Virus record (IMG/VR): IMGVR_UViG_3300033144_003992
Coordinates: 1 to 45,243 of that record
DNA: 45,243 nucleotides
Source of the DNA: a virus
Strand: one strand, 5' to 3'
Both the position numbers and the translations under genes were made by a program. The first letter of the stretch is position 1. The number at the start of each line of letters is the position of its first letter. The notes beneath the pieces are model-generated. The model searched no databases and had not been told where the DNA came from. It saw only the letters and a list, made by a program, of their open reading frames with translations. Positions 1 to 6,374 of this stretch are shown piece after piece.

Positions 1-156
1 TGCATCAACCACATCACGTAAGCGCACGTTCTCAGCCTTCATGCTGCTTGCTATGTTCATCCACTTAATTTCATTAGAGTCATATCGAGCAGTCAGACGC
101 TCATTCTCCTGTTTGAGTTCTATTGCCTTCATAATTCCTTTCGCCATGTCACTCAT
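1..156 (-). CDS. Small charged protein, cut by the left window edge
   Basis: A 52-codon open frame starts at an ATG at 156 and runs off the left edge, so its C-terminus is missing. The visible part begins MSDMAKGIMKAIELKQENER and is rich in E, K, N and R with spaced hydrophobics, which suggests a helical or coiled-coil segment. The start overlaps the end of the upstream small membrane protein gene by 8 bases, suggesting translational coupling in one operon with the helicase. I do not recognise the family; the gene is supported by the operon layout rather than homology. Confidence 0.6.
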   Translation of the reverse strand, partial: MSDMAKGIMKAIELKQENERLTARYDSNEIKWMNIASSMKAENVRLRDVVDA

Positions 157-313
157 TACTTTGTCCTGTTGGATACGGTGAGTGCCACTCTCTCTCAATC
201 GGCACATATGCCTCAGCTTCTTGATAGGCTTGCGCTGTGAACATTATCATTGCCGTACTAAACAACAACACCAGCAAGATGATTGACCATAAAATGTCCT
301 CTTTTTTATTCAT
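149..313 (-). CDS. Small single-pass membrane protein (54 aa)
   Basis: The start ATG overlaps the helicase stop codon in an ATGA arrangement, so the two genes are probably translationally coupled. The protein has a charged start (MNKKED), then a strongly hydrophobic stretch at about residues 8-26 (WSIILLVLLFSTAMIMF), then a polar tail. This looks like an inner-membrane anchor or an uncleaved signal. No family is recognised. Small membrane proteins next to phage helicases are often host-takeover or exclusion factors, but nothing in the sequence proves that here. Confidence 0.65.
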   Translation of the reverse strand: MNKKEDILWSIILLVLLFSTAMIMFTAQAYQEAEAYVPIEREWHSPYPTGQSNE

Positions 314-1794
314 ATCAAATCCCTCACATTGGTTAACATATCTGCGTTTATGTGTTTCTGTACTAATGCTTCATATATCTTACTATCAACATCAATCTTA
401 GCCGGGACTGGGCACAACAGATCAATGATGTTAACGTGTTTGGTTTGGCCTATGCGATGGGCTCTGTCTTCCGCTTGTACTCTTATTCTGTGGCTGAATG
501 TGTTGCTGTAGAATTGCTCGTTCTCAGCCATTGTAAGCGTGTACCCAGCACCACCACAGGATTGGCTCATGACTAGGTATTCAATTTCCCCCTTCTGGAA
601 AGCGCGTCTGTAATCCTCTCGTTGTTTCTTGTCTACTCTGCCTGTTATTTCACCGATGTTGGATGATTTGGTTATGGACTCTAGCGCCCGGATAATGGCA
701 ATATGCTCTGCTTTATACCGCGCCCAGTAAAGAGTTGGGCCAGGGAAAGCCAGCGTGGTTTCAACTAAAAGGTCTATTTTAGGATTGATACCGGGTATAG
801 CAGTGGCATCCGGGTCATCATCGCTGGGCAGGAATCCTCCTACCACCTGCTGTAGCCTAATTAATTTGGTGAGTACAATGTCGGCTGTTATGAATCGGTC
901 TGCGGTTATCTCTGTGACGATCTGTCGGCAAACGTCCTTATATATACGCATGCCATCCTTAGTGAGAGAGCAAGTGCGCCTGTGCGGTATCTTATCCGGT
1001 AGATCCATACAGTCTGCCTTCTTACAGAAGTATGAAAAGTCCAATAGTTTCTTTTTCAATTCTGTTACATTCTGTGTGCCGGTGATAACGGTAATGCGCC
1101 TTGTATGAATCTTCTTCTTTTGGCGTTTATCGAAGTATGGCTTAACATTGATTACTTTATTTTCCAATGTGCAGTAACGCGCCCGGAAAGAATAGAAGTT
1201 GCTGAAGCCTAGTGGGTTAGGCATTAGGAAATTTAGTTGTGAGAAATAGTCTGACGCTTTACCGTCTGTGGGCGTGCCGGTTAGGATTGTTCTTGCCTTG
1301 GCTTGACGGGCTGCGCCTATGGCACCGATTGTTTGGCTCGCTCGCGGGGTGGCTATGATCTGAGACTCATCGCAAACCATATGGATTCTTTTTCTTTTAA
1401 GCCACCACGTGGCTAGTTTCTTGCCCTTGACTGTTCTTATTGCCTCAATATTCATTATGAGGAATGGCAATTGATCTTCCGGGGCATACATGACTGCTTC
1501 TAGCTTGGCAGCTACTTTCTTTGTTAGCGATGAGTCCCAAATAGCATAGACCGGGTTGACACGGTCTGGACAATGGGTATCAATTTCCTCTGTCCAAGTA
1601 TCCGTAAGAGAGTTGGGACAAAGAACCAGGACACCATCAATCTTATCATTCTCAAAAAGATAGGCTGATCGATCAATTGCTACTTTGGTCTTGCCGGTGC
1701 CTTGCTCCATGAAGTAAGCAGCATACGCAAAGTTCTTGGTCTTGTTAAATGCTTCCAGCTGTTGTGAGTATGGTTCGGTCTTGCCTTGGTACAA
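310..1794 (-). CDS. SNF2-family DNA helicase/ATPase
   Basis: The 494-residue protein carries the superfamily 2 SNF2-type motifs in order: motif I QGTGKT at residues 31-36, motif II DESQ at 142-145, motif III ILTGTP near 170, and motif VI EDRAHRIGQ near 453-461. The AHRIGQ form is typical of SNF2 proteins rather than DEAD-box helicases. It should translocate on double-stranded DNA and could act in replication, repair or DNA remodelling. There is no extra nuclease or targeting domain, and the length is about that of the bare two-lobe motor. The start is a TTG 6 bases after a GAGGAG Shine-Dalgarno sequence; no ATG lies nearby in frame. Upstream lies a structured leader that can pair with that Shine-Dalgarno. 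Confidence 0.93.
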   Translation of the reverse strand: MYQGKTEPYSQQLEAFNKTKNFAYAAYFMEQGTGKTKVAIDRSAYLFENDKIDGVLVLCPNSLTDTWTEEIDTHCPDRVNPVYAIWDSSLTKKVAAKLEAVMYAPEDQLPFLIMNIEAIRTVKGKKLATWWLKRKRIHMVCDESQIIATPRASQTIGAIGAARQAKARTILTGTPTDGKASDYFSQLNFLMPNPLGFSNFYSFRARYCTLENKVINVKPYFDKRQKKKIHTRRITVITGTQNVTELKKKLLDFSYFCKKADCMDLPDKIPHRRTCSLTKDGMRIYKDVCRQIVTEITADRFITADIVLTKLIRLQQVVGGFLPSDDDPDATAIPGINPKIDLLVETTLAFPGPTLYWARYKAEHIAIIRALESITKSSNIGEITGRVDKKQREDYRRAFQKGEIEYLVMSQSCGGAGYTLTMAENEQFYSNTFSHRIRVQAEDRAHRIGQTKHVNIIDLLCPVPAKIDVDSKIYEALVQKHINADMLTNVRDLI

Positions 1795-1910
1795 GCGATT
1801 CTCCTCAGCGACTCCCCAGAGTTAAATCTACACCCGGGAGGCTACGGCACGGATATGTGGCTATGTAGTCTTACTCCCGGGGCAGACTCGCAACGCTGAG
1901 GAGAGTTGCA
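1795..1910 (-). promoter_or_regulatory. Structured 5' leader that can sequester the helicase ribosome binding site
   Basis: Read on the - strand, CTCCTCAGCG (1903-1894) is perfectly complementary to CGCTGAGGAG (1810-1801), which contains the helicase Shine-Dalgarno. Inside this 10-bp closing stem a second helix forms between CTCCC-GGG sequences at 1874-1881 and 1832-1840. The CTCCTC strand can instead sit in the loop of a competing hairpin, GCAAC 1909-1905 with GTTGC 1894-1890. Two mutually exclusive pairings around the ribosome binding site is the layout of a translational switch. The ligand or trigger is unknown; pairing was found by eye, not by folding. Confidence 0.6.
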
Positions 1911-1916
1911 GACTTG

Positions 1917-1945
1917 ATTATGCCCGAGTCTTTAAAGCCCGACAA
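1917..1945 (-). promoter_or_regulatory. Sigma70-like promoter for the helicase operon
   Basis: On the - strand TTGTCG (1945-1940) and CATAAT (1922-1917) are separated by 17 bases, matching 4/6 and 5/6 of the consensus hexamers. The predicted start of transcription, about 1910, falls exactly at the beginning of the structured leader and downstream of the terminator of the preceding operon. That agreement raises confidence above what the hexamers alone would give. Confidence 0.6.
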
Positions 1946-2025
1946 GTATCCTCTTATTTATGGGGTAAAGAAAGTATTTTTTTTGGGTATGTTTATTAGG
2001 CTAAATGCGGTTGTGTTGCTGAAAA

Positions 2026-2081
2026 TCGGTCGCTTGGAATTCGGTCGCTTCAAAAATCGGTCGCTTGGAATTCGGTCGCTT
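2026..2081 (-). repeat. Four-copy direct repeat, core AAGCGACCGA
   Basis: The + strand decamer TCGGTCGCTT occurs at 2026, 2041, 2057 and 2072, spaced 15, 16 and 15 bases. The linkers alternate between GGAAT and CAAAAA types, so the array looks like a duplicated two-unit block. It lies in the non-coding gap between the left operon terminator and the helicase promoter. The same core recurs near 4413 and 6291. It could be an iteron or an array of regulator sites; the function is unknown. Confidence 0.8.
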
Positions 2082-2083
2082 CA

Positions 2084-2109
2084 ATTATACGCGAAATCAA
2101 ATTTGTTAA
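2084..2109 (-). promoter_or_regulatory. Possible weak promoter just upstream of the repeat array
   Basis: On the - strand a perfect TATAAT lies at 2089-2084 immediately before the AAGCGACCGA array. The best -35 candidate, TTAACA at 2109-2104, is only 14 bases away, which is short for sigma70. If active, transcription would run through the repeats toward the helicase. The remainder of the gap (1946-2025) shows no gene. Confidence 0.3.
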
Positions 2110-2130
2110 CGAAAGAAGGGTTTAAGATGT

Positions 2131-2165
2131 AAAAAAAACCCCACGAGCCAATGCCCGTGGGGTTT
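2131..2165 (-). terminator. Rho-independent terminator of the left operon
   Basis: The stem CCCCACG/CGTGGGG (2139-2145 with 2156-2162) has a 10-base loop. Read on the - strand it is followed by eight T residues, the classical intrinsic terminator. It closes the leftward operon that ends with the gene at 2176. Confidence 0.9.
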
Positions 2166-2175
2166 GATTCCTCTC

Positions 2176-2478
2176 TCAGCCAATCACATTCATGCCTTTT
2201 TTCAGATAGTCATATGTGTCCTTGCTTATCTGGGATGAAACAGAATCAATTAAAGCAACTGCTTCTTCACGGCAACAAGACCTCATTTGGTCTTCACCTA
2301 TAGCCTCAGCCTTGCCAATAGCCTCCTCCATAGCAGAATCATGATCATCCTTGCTATAAAAGTCACCAACCACAACACGTTCTGTCAGCTCTTTGGCTGC
2401 TTCAACGAAGTGGGACACATTGATGACGTTCTGTAAGAATGTACAGAGCTCATCATTGCTATGGTTACGGAAGTTCAT
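2176..2478 (-). CDS. Hypothetical acidic phage protein (100 aa)
   Basis: Last gene of the leftward operon, ending 11 bases before the terminator. Its ATG overlaps the stop of the preceding zinc-ribbon-like gene (ATGA), and AAGGAG lies just upstream. The sequence is helical-looking and charged, beginning MNFRNHSNDELCTFLQNVIN, with two adjacent cysteines near residue 68. I do not recognise the family; its position suggests an early accessory protein. Confidence 0.8.
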   Translation of the reverse strand: MNFRNHSNDELCTFLQNVINVSHFVEAAKELTERVVVGDFYSKDDHDSAMEEAIGKAEAIGEDQMRSCCREEAVALIDSVSSQISKDTYDYLKKGMNVIG

Positions 2479-2795
2479 ATTGACTCCTTTGGCGCCATAG
2501 ATGCAATAGCATCCATAACATCATCTGCCATAGCCTGTTCCTTAAACACATCCAGACCAGCTTCTTTATCATGAAACCGTTCAGCCTGTACCAACCAGGT
2601 TTGTGAGTTGGTATTCCAATAAGGCATATTCGTAGGATTATCCAGCCAGTGTTCTGTTAGCCGGGAATCCTCCAATGCTTCTGCCGTACCACACTCGGGA
2701 CAAATATCGGTCTCATTGTCTCTGCGCGATAGGGCTGAATGCCTTGTTATGAAATTATCCTTACACCTTGGACATATGTCTCTGTTAAGGCTCAT
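2475..2795 (-). CDS. Zinc-ribbon-like protein (106 aa)
   Basis: Two CxxC knuckles, CPRC near residues 8-11 and CPEC near 32-35, are spaced as in a small zinc ribbon. The remainder is polar with an acidic C-terminal part. Such proteins often bind nucleic acid or proteins, but no specific family can be named. The start ATG overlaps the preceding stop (TAATG), placing it in a coupled chain with the genes at 2795 and 2176. Confidence 0.8.
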   Translation of the reverse strand: MSLNRDICPRCKDNFITRHSALSRRDNETDICPECGTAEALEDSRLTEHWLDNPTNMPYWNTNSQTWLVQAERFHDKEAGLDVFKEQAMADDVMDAIASMAPKESI

Positions 2796-2986
2796 TACGC
2801 CACTCCTCTTTTGCGGTTATATTCATCAACAGCATCATCAGAGTAGAAACAGTGATATTGCCGCTTTGGATGTAGCCGTTGTAGCTCCGAGGCACGTTTG
2901 ACTGCTTGTTCTGATGTTTCGCATGTCCTAACTGTTTCTGTCCTACCATTCTCAAACTTTCGTTTGACATAATACTCAATAGCCAT
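2795..2986 (-). CDS. Hypothetical small protein (63 aa)
   Basis: The start MAIEYYVKRKF is fixed by the block GAGGAGAGAAAAATG, which recurs before many genes of this operon; longer upstream open frames would read through a hairpin. The protein is basic and rich in aromatic residues (YYV, YHCFY). No family is recognised. It heads a three-gene coupled unit ending at 2176. Confidence 0.8.
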   Translation of the reverse strand: MAIEYYVKRKFENGRTETVRTCETSEQAVKRASELQRLHPKRQYHCFYSDDAVDEYNRKRGVA

Positions 2987-3023
2987 TTTTCTCTCCTCAA
3001 TTACGGATACACAAATTGTATCC
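2987..3023 (-). promoter_or_regulatory. Stem-loop plus conserved ribosome binding block (copy A)
   Basis: The stem ggataca/tgtatcc (3005-3023, loop of 5) lies about 6 bases upstream of GAGGAG at 2998-2993, followed by AGAAAAATG. It belongs to the repeated hairpin-then-GAGGAGAGAAAAATG arrangement of this operon. A weaker second stem, CCCA/TGGG with one mismatch, lies at 3037-3055. Confidence 0.6.
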
Positions 3024-3065
3024 AAGCAACCCACCCCCAATCGTAGCGGATGGGCTGGCTGGATG

Positions 3066-3179
3066 CTACTTTTTGTCGTGGCCGCAACAACCTGGCCCAT
3101 ACATTTGTTTCCCAGATGCCTTCTTCTGAGCATACTTGGAGTTGGAGCCGGTTTCCATTTTCGTAGACCGGCGACGCAT
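3066..3179 (-). CDS. Very small basic protein with CCGH tail (37 aa)
   Basis: A compact open frame starts MRRRSTKMETGSNSKYAQKK and ends in a Gly-Cys-Cys-Gly-His-Asp-Lys-Lys tail. It starts two bases after the stop of the upstream gene, with TAAGG as a ribosome binding site. The strongly basic start and the short non-random sequence look like a genuine mini-protein, possibly nucleic-acid or metal binding. The function is unknown. Confidence 0.65.
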   Translation of the reverse strand: MRRRSTKMETGSNSKYAQKKASGKQMYGPGCCGHDKK

Positions 3180-3183
3180 TACC

Positions 3184-3435
3184 TTACTGCTCTGTTTGTT
3201 GCGCTTCATCTAACTGCTCCTTGATATTATCTCTGGACTTCTCAAGGTGATCCAGAAGTTTCTGTCGATTGAAGCGTGGCGATGTACCTAGCAAATTGCG
3301 AACATGCTGGGTAACGCTACCACGAGAGTGCTTCAAGCCCTGCGCCTCAAGATTGATACAAGCGATCCATTGACACAGTTGGAAATACTCTACCTCAACC
3401 AATTGTTTTTGGAAATTGTAGATCTGGCACCTCAC
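3184..3435 (-). CDS. Hypothetical protein with helical C-terminus (83 aa)
   Basis: The probable start is a GTG overlapping the stop of the upstream gene (GTGA). The middle has an HTH-like length and composition, and the last 30 residues (HLEKSRDNIKEQLDEAQQ) look like a coiled coil. A weak Shine-Dalgarno makes the exact start uncertain; an internal start is possible. No family is recognised. Confidence 0.7.
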   Translation of the reverse strand: MRCQIYNFQKQLVEVEYFQLCQWIACINLEAQGLKHSRGSVTQHVRNLLGTSPRFNRQKLLDHLEKSRDNIKEQLDEAQQTEQ

Positions 3436-3629
3436 TTTATCACCATAACCAAACGATCAGATTGGTACCGGATAGATACTGCCTGACCATTTGCATCTTG
3501 CTTGTTGATATAGCGACCCATGCTTGGACCAAATGAAGCAATCGTGAAATCCTTGTTGGCATCCCAATCTGCTTTAACTGCCTTCATGGACGTATAATTG
3601 CGGCCATATGCCGGTTGTAGTGTAAGCAT
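3432..3629 (-). CDS. Hypothetical small protein (65 aa)
   Basis: The start MLTLQPAYGRNY is set by the GAGGAGAGAAAAATG block. The open frame extends upstream to 3764, but that part would translate two hairpins and part of the neighbouring gene in another frame, so it is excluded. The sequence has a 'GRNYTSMKAVKADWDANKDF' pattern seen in small phage early proteins of unknown function. Coupled to the next gene by a 4-base overlap. Confidence 0.8.
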   Translation of the reverse strand: MLTLQPAYGRNYTSMKAVKADWDANKDFTIASFGPSMGRYINKQDANGQAVSIRYQSDRLVMVIK

Positions 3630-3686
3630 TTTTCTCTCCTCATATTGCGGTGAAAATTCACCAGTGGGCAGTCTCTGACACTGCCC
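3630..3686 (-). promoter_or_regulatory. Double stem-loop plus conserved ribosome binding block (copy B)
   Basis: Two stems precede the GAGGAGAGAAAAATG block: ggtga/tcacc at 3649-3662 and gggcagt/actgccc at 3666-3686 (7 bp, loop of 7). A third, agctga/tcagct at 3688-3703, overlaps the stop codon of the upstream gene. The stem sequences differ completely from the other copies while their position is the same. Confidence 0.65.
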
Positions 3687-3697
3687 TAGCTGAACTC

Positions 3698-3934
3698 TCA
3701 GCTGTGCGTATAGCCATCTGTCTCGATGCCGAGCCACATGCCTGACCACGGTACAAGGATACAATTGCCGCCGAAATACGGCTGTACTGTACGCCTGAAT
3801 TGGCGATAGGACAGATACTTGATCTTATCCGGGTACATGTACCAATAGTCATCCTTAGTTACGGCTGGGTTGGGGATTGGCCTACGGTCAAACACTTCCT
3901 TCAGCGCTACTCTTTGTTCTCTAGTGAGTTTCAT
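3698..3934 (-). CDS. Conserved phage hypothetical protein (78 aa)
   Basis: The sequence MKLTREQRVALKEVFDRRPI then YRQFRRTVQP, VPWSGMWLGI and the ending DGYTHS resembles a small conserved protein I recall from many phages of Gram-negative hosts, often without assigned function. The start has a perfect GGAGGT seven bases upstream. It overlaps the 3' end of the preceding gene by 14 bases in another frame. Confidence 0.85.
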   Translation of the reverse strand: MKLTREQRVALKEVFDRRPIPNPAVTKDDYWYMYPDKIKYLSYRQFRRTVQPYFGGNCILVPWSGMWLGIETDGYTHS

Positions 3935-4325
3935 ATCGCACCTCCGATATGGAGTGTGGGTGACCATCCTCAAACGCCTCCAACGCCAGATCCCGGCTAT
4001 CTGCTTCTGGTTTGTTCGCCGGGAAGTCTAACCAAGTACTGCCTGTGCCTTCGGCATTATCGTAGATGTCGTCGATGACCTTTGTAACAGCATAAAGATT
4101 GGCTGGAACAAGGCTTGATGACGTACTGATTGCGTGGTCGCAATCCATGAACCGTTCACACAACCGCACTTTGCCATCAACTGCGTACTTCTTGATTTCG
4201 TCGATGAATGCTTGCTTATCGGCTAATGCATCACCAGGCTGGCTAATAAAGTCATAACCATTCATCCGACATTTACGCCAGAATGCGTACCAATCTTTCC
4301 TGGCACATCTGTTTATGAGCTTCAT
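3921..4325 (-). CDS. Hypothetical protein (134 aa)
   Basis: The start MKLINRCARKDW overlaps the previous stop (ATGA). The protein has a basic aromatic N-terminus, then a central DCDHAISTSS segment and a C-terminal acidic stretch ending SEVRYETH. The central part resembles small phage proteins of unknown function. It belongs to the same run of early genes; no enzyme motif is visible. Confidence 0.75.
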   Translation of the reverse strand: MKLINRCARKDWYAFWRKCRMNGYDFISQPGDALADKQAFIDEIKKYAVDGKVRLCERFMDCDHAISTSSSLVPANLYAVTKVIDDIYDNAEGTGSTWLDFPANKPEADSRDLALEAFEDGHPHSISEVRYETH

Positions 4326-4549
4326 AACCAATTCCTTCTGCGGCTGGCCAAGGCGATCTTGTTGCGGATGCGATTCTTGCTGCGCCGTTTCGCCATCTGG
4401 GCTGACTTGAAATCGGTCGCTTGAGTTACGGTCGATGCGATTACTGGGTCAGGGCTTGTCCTGGAAGTTGGCATCCCAGTACCAACATTTCTGCTGGGTT
4501 GGGTGAACCAGTTCCTGATCTTATTGAATGCTCTATTCAACGTTCCCAT
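4322..4549 (-). CDS. Basic small protein containing a repeat-derived segment (75 aa)
   Basis: Starts MGTLNRAFNKIRNW after the GAGGAGAGAAAAATG block. The C-terminal third is very basic (AKRRSKNRIRNKIALASRRR), suggesting nucleic-acid binding. In the middle, the AAGCGACCGA repeat is read in frame and gives TQATDFKSA, nearly the same peptide (EATDFQSA) the repeat encodes near 6290. The repeat has therefore been absorbed into coding sequence. Confidence 0.75.
   Translation of the reverse strand: MGTLNRAFNKIRNWFTQPSRNVGTGMPTSRTSPDPVIASTVTQATDFKSAQMAKRRSKNRIRNKIALASRRRNWL
4413..4437 (-). repeat. One and a half copies of the AAGCGACCGA repeat, inside a gene
   Basis: TCGGTCGCTT at 4413-4422 is followed 15 bases later by a decayed copy, ACGGTCGATG at 4428-4437. 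The period matches the arrays at 2026 and 6291. Confidence 0.6.
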
Positions 4550-4616
4550 TTTTCTCTCCTCATATTGGTGCAAAAGCGCACCATATAGGATACTCCCGAT
4601 TTTGGAAATATCCTAT
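4550..4616 (-). promoter_or_regulatory. Double stem-loop plus conserved ribosome binding block (copy C)
   Basis: Stem tggtgc/gcacca at 4566-4583 (6 bp, loop of 6) and an 8-bp perfect stem ataggata/tatcctat at 4585-4616 with a 16-base loop stand directly upstream of GAGGAGAGAAAAATG. Confidence 0.65.
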
Positions 4617-4629
4617 TGGTAGACTCTCC

Positions 4630-4845
4630 TTATTCAATTTTGGCTTCGTAGCTGGTAGCTTCCATAAGGCTTAAAACCATATCATAGGCTTTCTGCCTAG
4701 ACTCTTGCCAATTGCCATCATACCAAGCCATACGACTGCCCTCTGAATCTAACAACTCGATTGATCCATAAGGCTTGTTGAACTTGTTACAAGTGGGCGC
4801 ATCTGCGCGTTGCAGCACAAAGCGAATTGTTGCTGTGATATCCAT
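4630..4845 (-). CDS. Hypothetical small protein (71 aa)
   Basis: Begins MDITATIRFVLQRADAPTCN one base after the stop of the upstream gene and ends before hairpin copy C. It is a mixed alpha/beta-looking sequence with WYDGNW in the middle. Its organisation resembles the upstream 86-residue protein (short beta segment, W-rich centre, helical end), but no family can be named. Confidence 0.75.
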   Translation of the reverse strand: MDITATIRFVLQRADAPTCNKFNKPYGSIELLDSEGSRMAWYDGNWQESRQKAYDMVLSLMEATSYEAKIE

Positions 4846-4846
4846 T

Positions 4847-5107
4847 TCAGTACTCCATCACTGTAGCACTTTCAGGGATAAGGCCAGCGCGTTTTGCTAC
4901 ATCAATGTACGCTTCTTTCTTGTTTTGGAAATAATGACCCCAGTAACAAGTATCATCGGCGTCCATTTCCCAAGTAACGAATTTATCATCATTCCACTTA
5001 GCCACAATCACTGTCCGGTCAACTGTCGTTGTTGCGACATTAGTGGCGACTTCTAATGAGATGATGATCTTGAGCAGGGGTGTTGCCCCATTTTTGAGCT
5101 GTCTCAT
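4847..5107 (-). CDS. Hypothetical protein (86 aa)
   Basis: The start MRQLKNGATPLLKI is set by the GAGGAGAGAAAAATG block. A segment FVTWEMDADDTCYWGHYF is rich in aromatic and acidic residues and is followed by a helical C-terminus (KKEAYIDVAKRAG). The function is unknown. It is directly followed by the 71-residue gene. Confidence 0.78.
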   Translation of the reverse strand: MRQLKNGATPLLKIIISLEVATNVATTTVDRTVIVAKWNDDKFVTWEMDADDTCYWGHYFQNKKEAYIDVAKRAGLIPESATVMEY

Positions 5108-5159
5108 TTTTCTCTCCTCGATGGACAATCCATCATAAAGCCCACTCAGAGAATGGGCT
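5108..5159 (-). promoter_or_regulatory. Double stem-loop plus conserved ribosome binding block (copy D)
   Basis: Stem gatgga/tccatc at 5120-5134 (loop of 3) touches the GAGGAG itself, and a second stem agccca/tgggct lies at 5139-5159 (loop of 9). Confidence 0.65.
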
Positions 5160-5168
5160 GTTGATAGA

Positions 5169-5912
5169 CTACTTTAACGATTGGCGTTCATCTTGGTTGA
5201 TTAGGCGGATACAAACTCTTGCCGTTTCATCCTCTGGCCCATAACCACCGTCGATGTAGCTGCTGAAGGTGGCGTGGCCGTGATACTTGACGTGGCGCCG
5301 AACTAATTGCCTGCCTTTCTTGCTGATGCCGAATGCCCGGTATGCTTCCGGGATAGACTTAAACGTAGTCCATTCTGGAAAGCCCTGCGAGGGGCACATT
5401 GCTTCTACTGCCGCTACAGTCCAGCCTTTCCTGTTTAGTGATTTACGCTTTGGGACTGGTACGCGCTTTGCTGTTGGTGGCGTGTCTTTGTAGACTATGT
5501 ATGCGACTTGGATGCGATGCATCCGGCCTGCTGACCAATCTACGATCTCTGTACCATTCCAGACTAGCACATGGCCACGTACCTTGATCATCACGATCTG
5601 GCCGCCGTAGTATTGAGCCAATTCTCGCTCAACCGTTCTCACCGTTTTGCTGATAAGTTGACGGTGCTGGATCTTGTTACGGTTCCACCCATTAATCGTG
5701 ATGCGGTCGATGGTGTGGCCTTGATCGCGAATGACTGAGTGGTAGTATTTCTCGTGCAGGCCTTTGCCCTTTCTTCTGCCTGCCGCTTTCAGCAAGCTAT
5801 GGGCTTCAGCGTACTCCATACCACAAACCACTGATACGGCGACAACCGTGCAGTCGTTGCCTTCCCTGTAGTCACGCGCATCCTCACGGATGTCCTTATA
5901 ACTCTTTTCCAT
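5169..5912 (-). CDS. Papain/C39-like cysteine peptidase-fold protein (247 aa)
   Basis: The N-terminal half has NDCTVVAVSV with a candidate catalytic Cys21, GHVLVW with His114 and EIVDW with Asp125, the Cys-His-Asp order of papain-like or C39-like peptidases found in phages and plasmids. The start MEKSYKDIRED follows the conserved ribosome binding block; an upstream extension would translate the hairpins. The C-terminal half (about 150-247) is basic and unassigned. It could process a phage or host protein early in infection; no substrate is evident. Peptidase activity is inferred from residues, not shown. Confidence 0.75.
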   Translation of the reverse strand: MEKSYKDIREDARDYREGNDCTVVAVSVVCGMEYAEAHSLLKAAGRRKGKGLHEKYYHSVIRDQGHTIDRITINGWNRNKIQHRQLISKTVRTVERELAQYYGGQIVMIKVRGHVLVWNGTEIVDWSAGRMHRIQVAYIVYKDTPPTAKRVPVPKRKSLNRKGWTVAAVEAMCPSQGFPEWTTFKSIPEAYRAFGISKKGRQLVRRHVKYHGHATFSSYIDGGYGPEDETARVCIRLINQDERQSLK

Positions 5913-5963
5913 TTTTCTCTCCTCTGGGAATGATTCCCAATATGCCCTCCGGAAAGGGCATAT
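5913..5963 (-). promoter_or_regulatory. Double stem-loop plus conserved ribosome binding block (copy E)
   Basis: Stem tgggaa/ttccca at 5925-5939 (loop TGA) and a 9-bp perfect stem atatgccct/agggcatat at 5940-5963 with a 6-base loop, adjacent to the GAGGAGAGAAAAATG of the peptidase-like gene. The first stem's core gggaatgattccc is repeated in copy G. Confidence 0.7.
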
Positions 5964-5968
5964 GGCGA

Positions 5969-6259
5969 TCACTCTGCTACGAAAGTAACCTGAGCTATCC
6001 AGAAACGACAACCTGGATGAGCTGTTGATACGGAAGGCATCGAGAAATTAGCTGATGCTAATTCTAATGGCCCAAGCCCTTCATCGAAACGGATAATGAG
6101 CCCGTCGATGCCTCCCATATCCCCAGCCAGATCACCTAGTACCTGACCGACTGCGGCGTGGAATGCGTCGTAAGACTCATCATCAGTAACTGGTTCCTCC
6201 TTGTCCTTTAAAGTGGTACAAAGGAACTTCTGGTTATAGTGGAACAATATCTTTCGCAT
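5969..6259 (-). CDS. Hypothetical protein (96 aa)
   Basis: The start MRKILFHYNQKFL follows CAGGAGAGACAAATG, a variant of the operon's ribosome binding block. The body is acidic with alternating beta-like segments (DGLIIRFDEGLG) and ends RFWIAQVTFVAE. The reading frame stays open for 65 more codons upstream, through three AAGCGACCGA repeats, to an ATC placed correctly behind an AGGAGAGG; an N-terminally longer protein is therefore possible. No family is recognised. Confidence 0.72.
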   Translation of the reverse strand: MRKILFHYNQKFLCTTLKDKEEPVTDDESYDAFHAAVGQVLGDLAGDMGGIDGLIIRFDEGLGPLELASANFSMPSVSTAHPGCRFWIAQVTFVAE

Positions 6260-6292
6260 TTGTCTCTCCTGATTTTTGGCGGATTGAAAATC
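6260..6292 (-). promoter_or_regulatory. Variant ribosome binding block with weak stem (copy H)
   Basis: CAGGAGAGACAAATG replaces the usual block. An AT-rich stem gatttt/aaaatc (6271-6276 with 6287-6292) occupies the hairpin position, followed upstream by the repeat array. This is the weakest member of the set. Confidence 0.4.
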
Positions 6293-6330
6293 GGTCGCTT
6301 CAATTTCGGTCGCTTCAATTTCGGTCGCTT
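6291..6330 (-). repeat. Three-copy direct repeat, core AAGCGACCGA, 15-bp period
   Basis: TCGGTCGCTT occurs at 6291, 6306 and 6321 with identical 15-base spacing and CAATT linkers. Because 15 is a multiple of three, the open frame reads through it as IEATE-IEATE-IEATD. Just beyond, a 13-base segment (TGATTGTCCACTG) is tandemly repeated near 6341-6365. Confidence 0.8.
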
Positions 6331-6374
6331 CAATTCTGCTCTGATTGTCCACTGATTGTCCACTGACCGGGCTG

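Noticed and set aside
1795-1910. tRNA or tRNA-like gene
   Set aside because: Closing stem is 10 bp but no T-loop, anticodon arm or CCA pattern can be placed.
2026-2081. CRISPR-like array
   Set aside because: Repeat core of 10 bases with 5-6-base linkers; no spacers of 25-40 bases and no cas genes.
1914-2132. 72-codon + strand open frame through the repeat array
   Set aside because: It is made of the AAGCGACCGA repeats, ends at the terminator and faces against all neighbouring genes.
2785-3000. Alternative - strand frame over the 63-residue gene
   Set aside because: It does not start at the GAGGAGAGAAAAATG block and reads through the zinc-ribbon gene start.
3630-3764. N-terminal extension of the 65-residue gene
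   Set aside because: Would translate two stem-loops, the ribosome binding site and part of the neighbouring gene.
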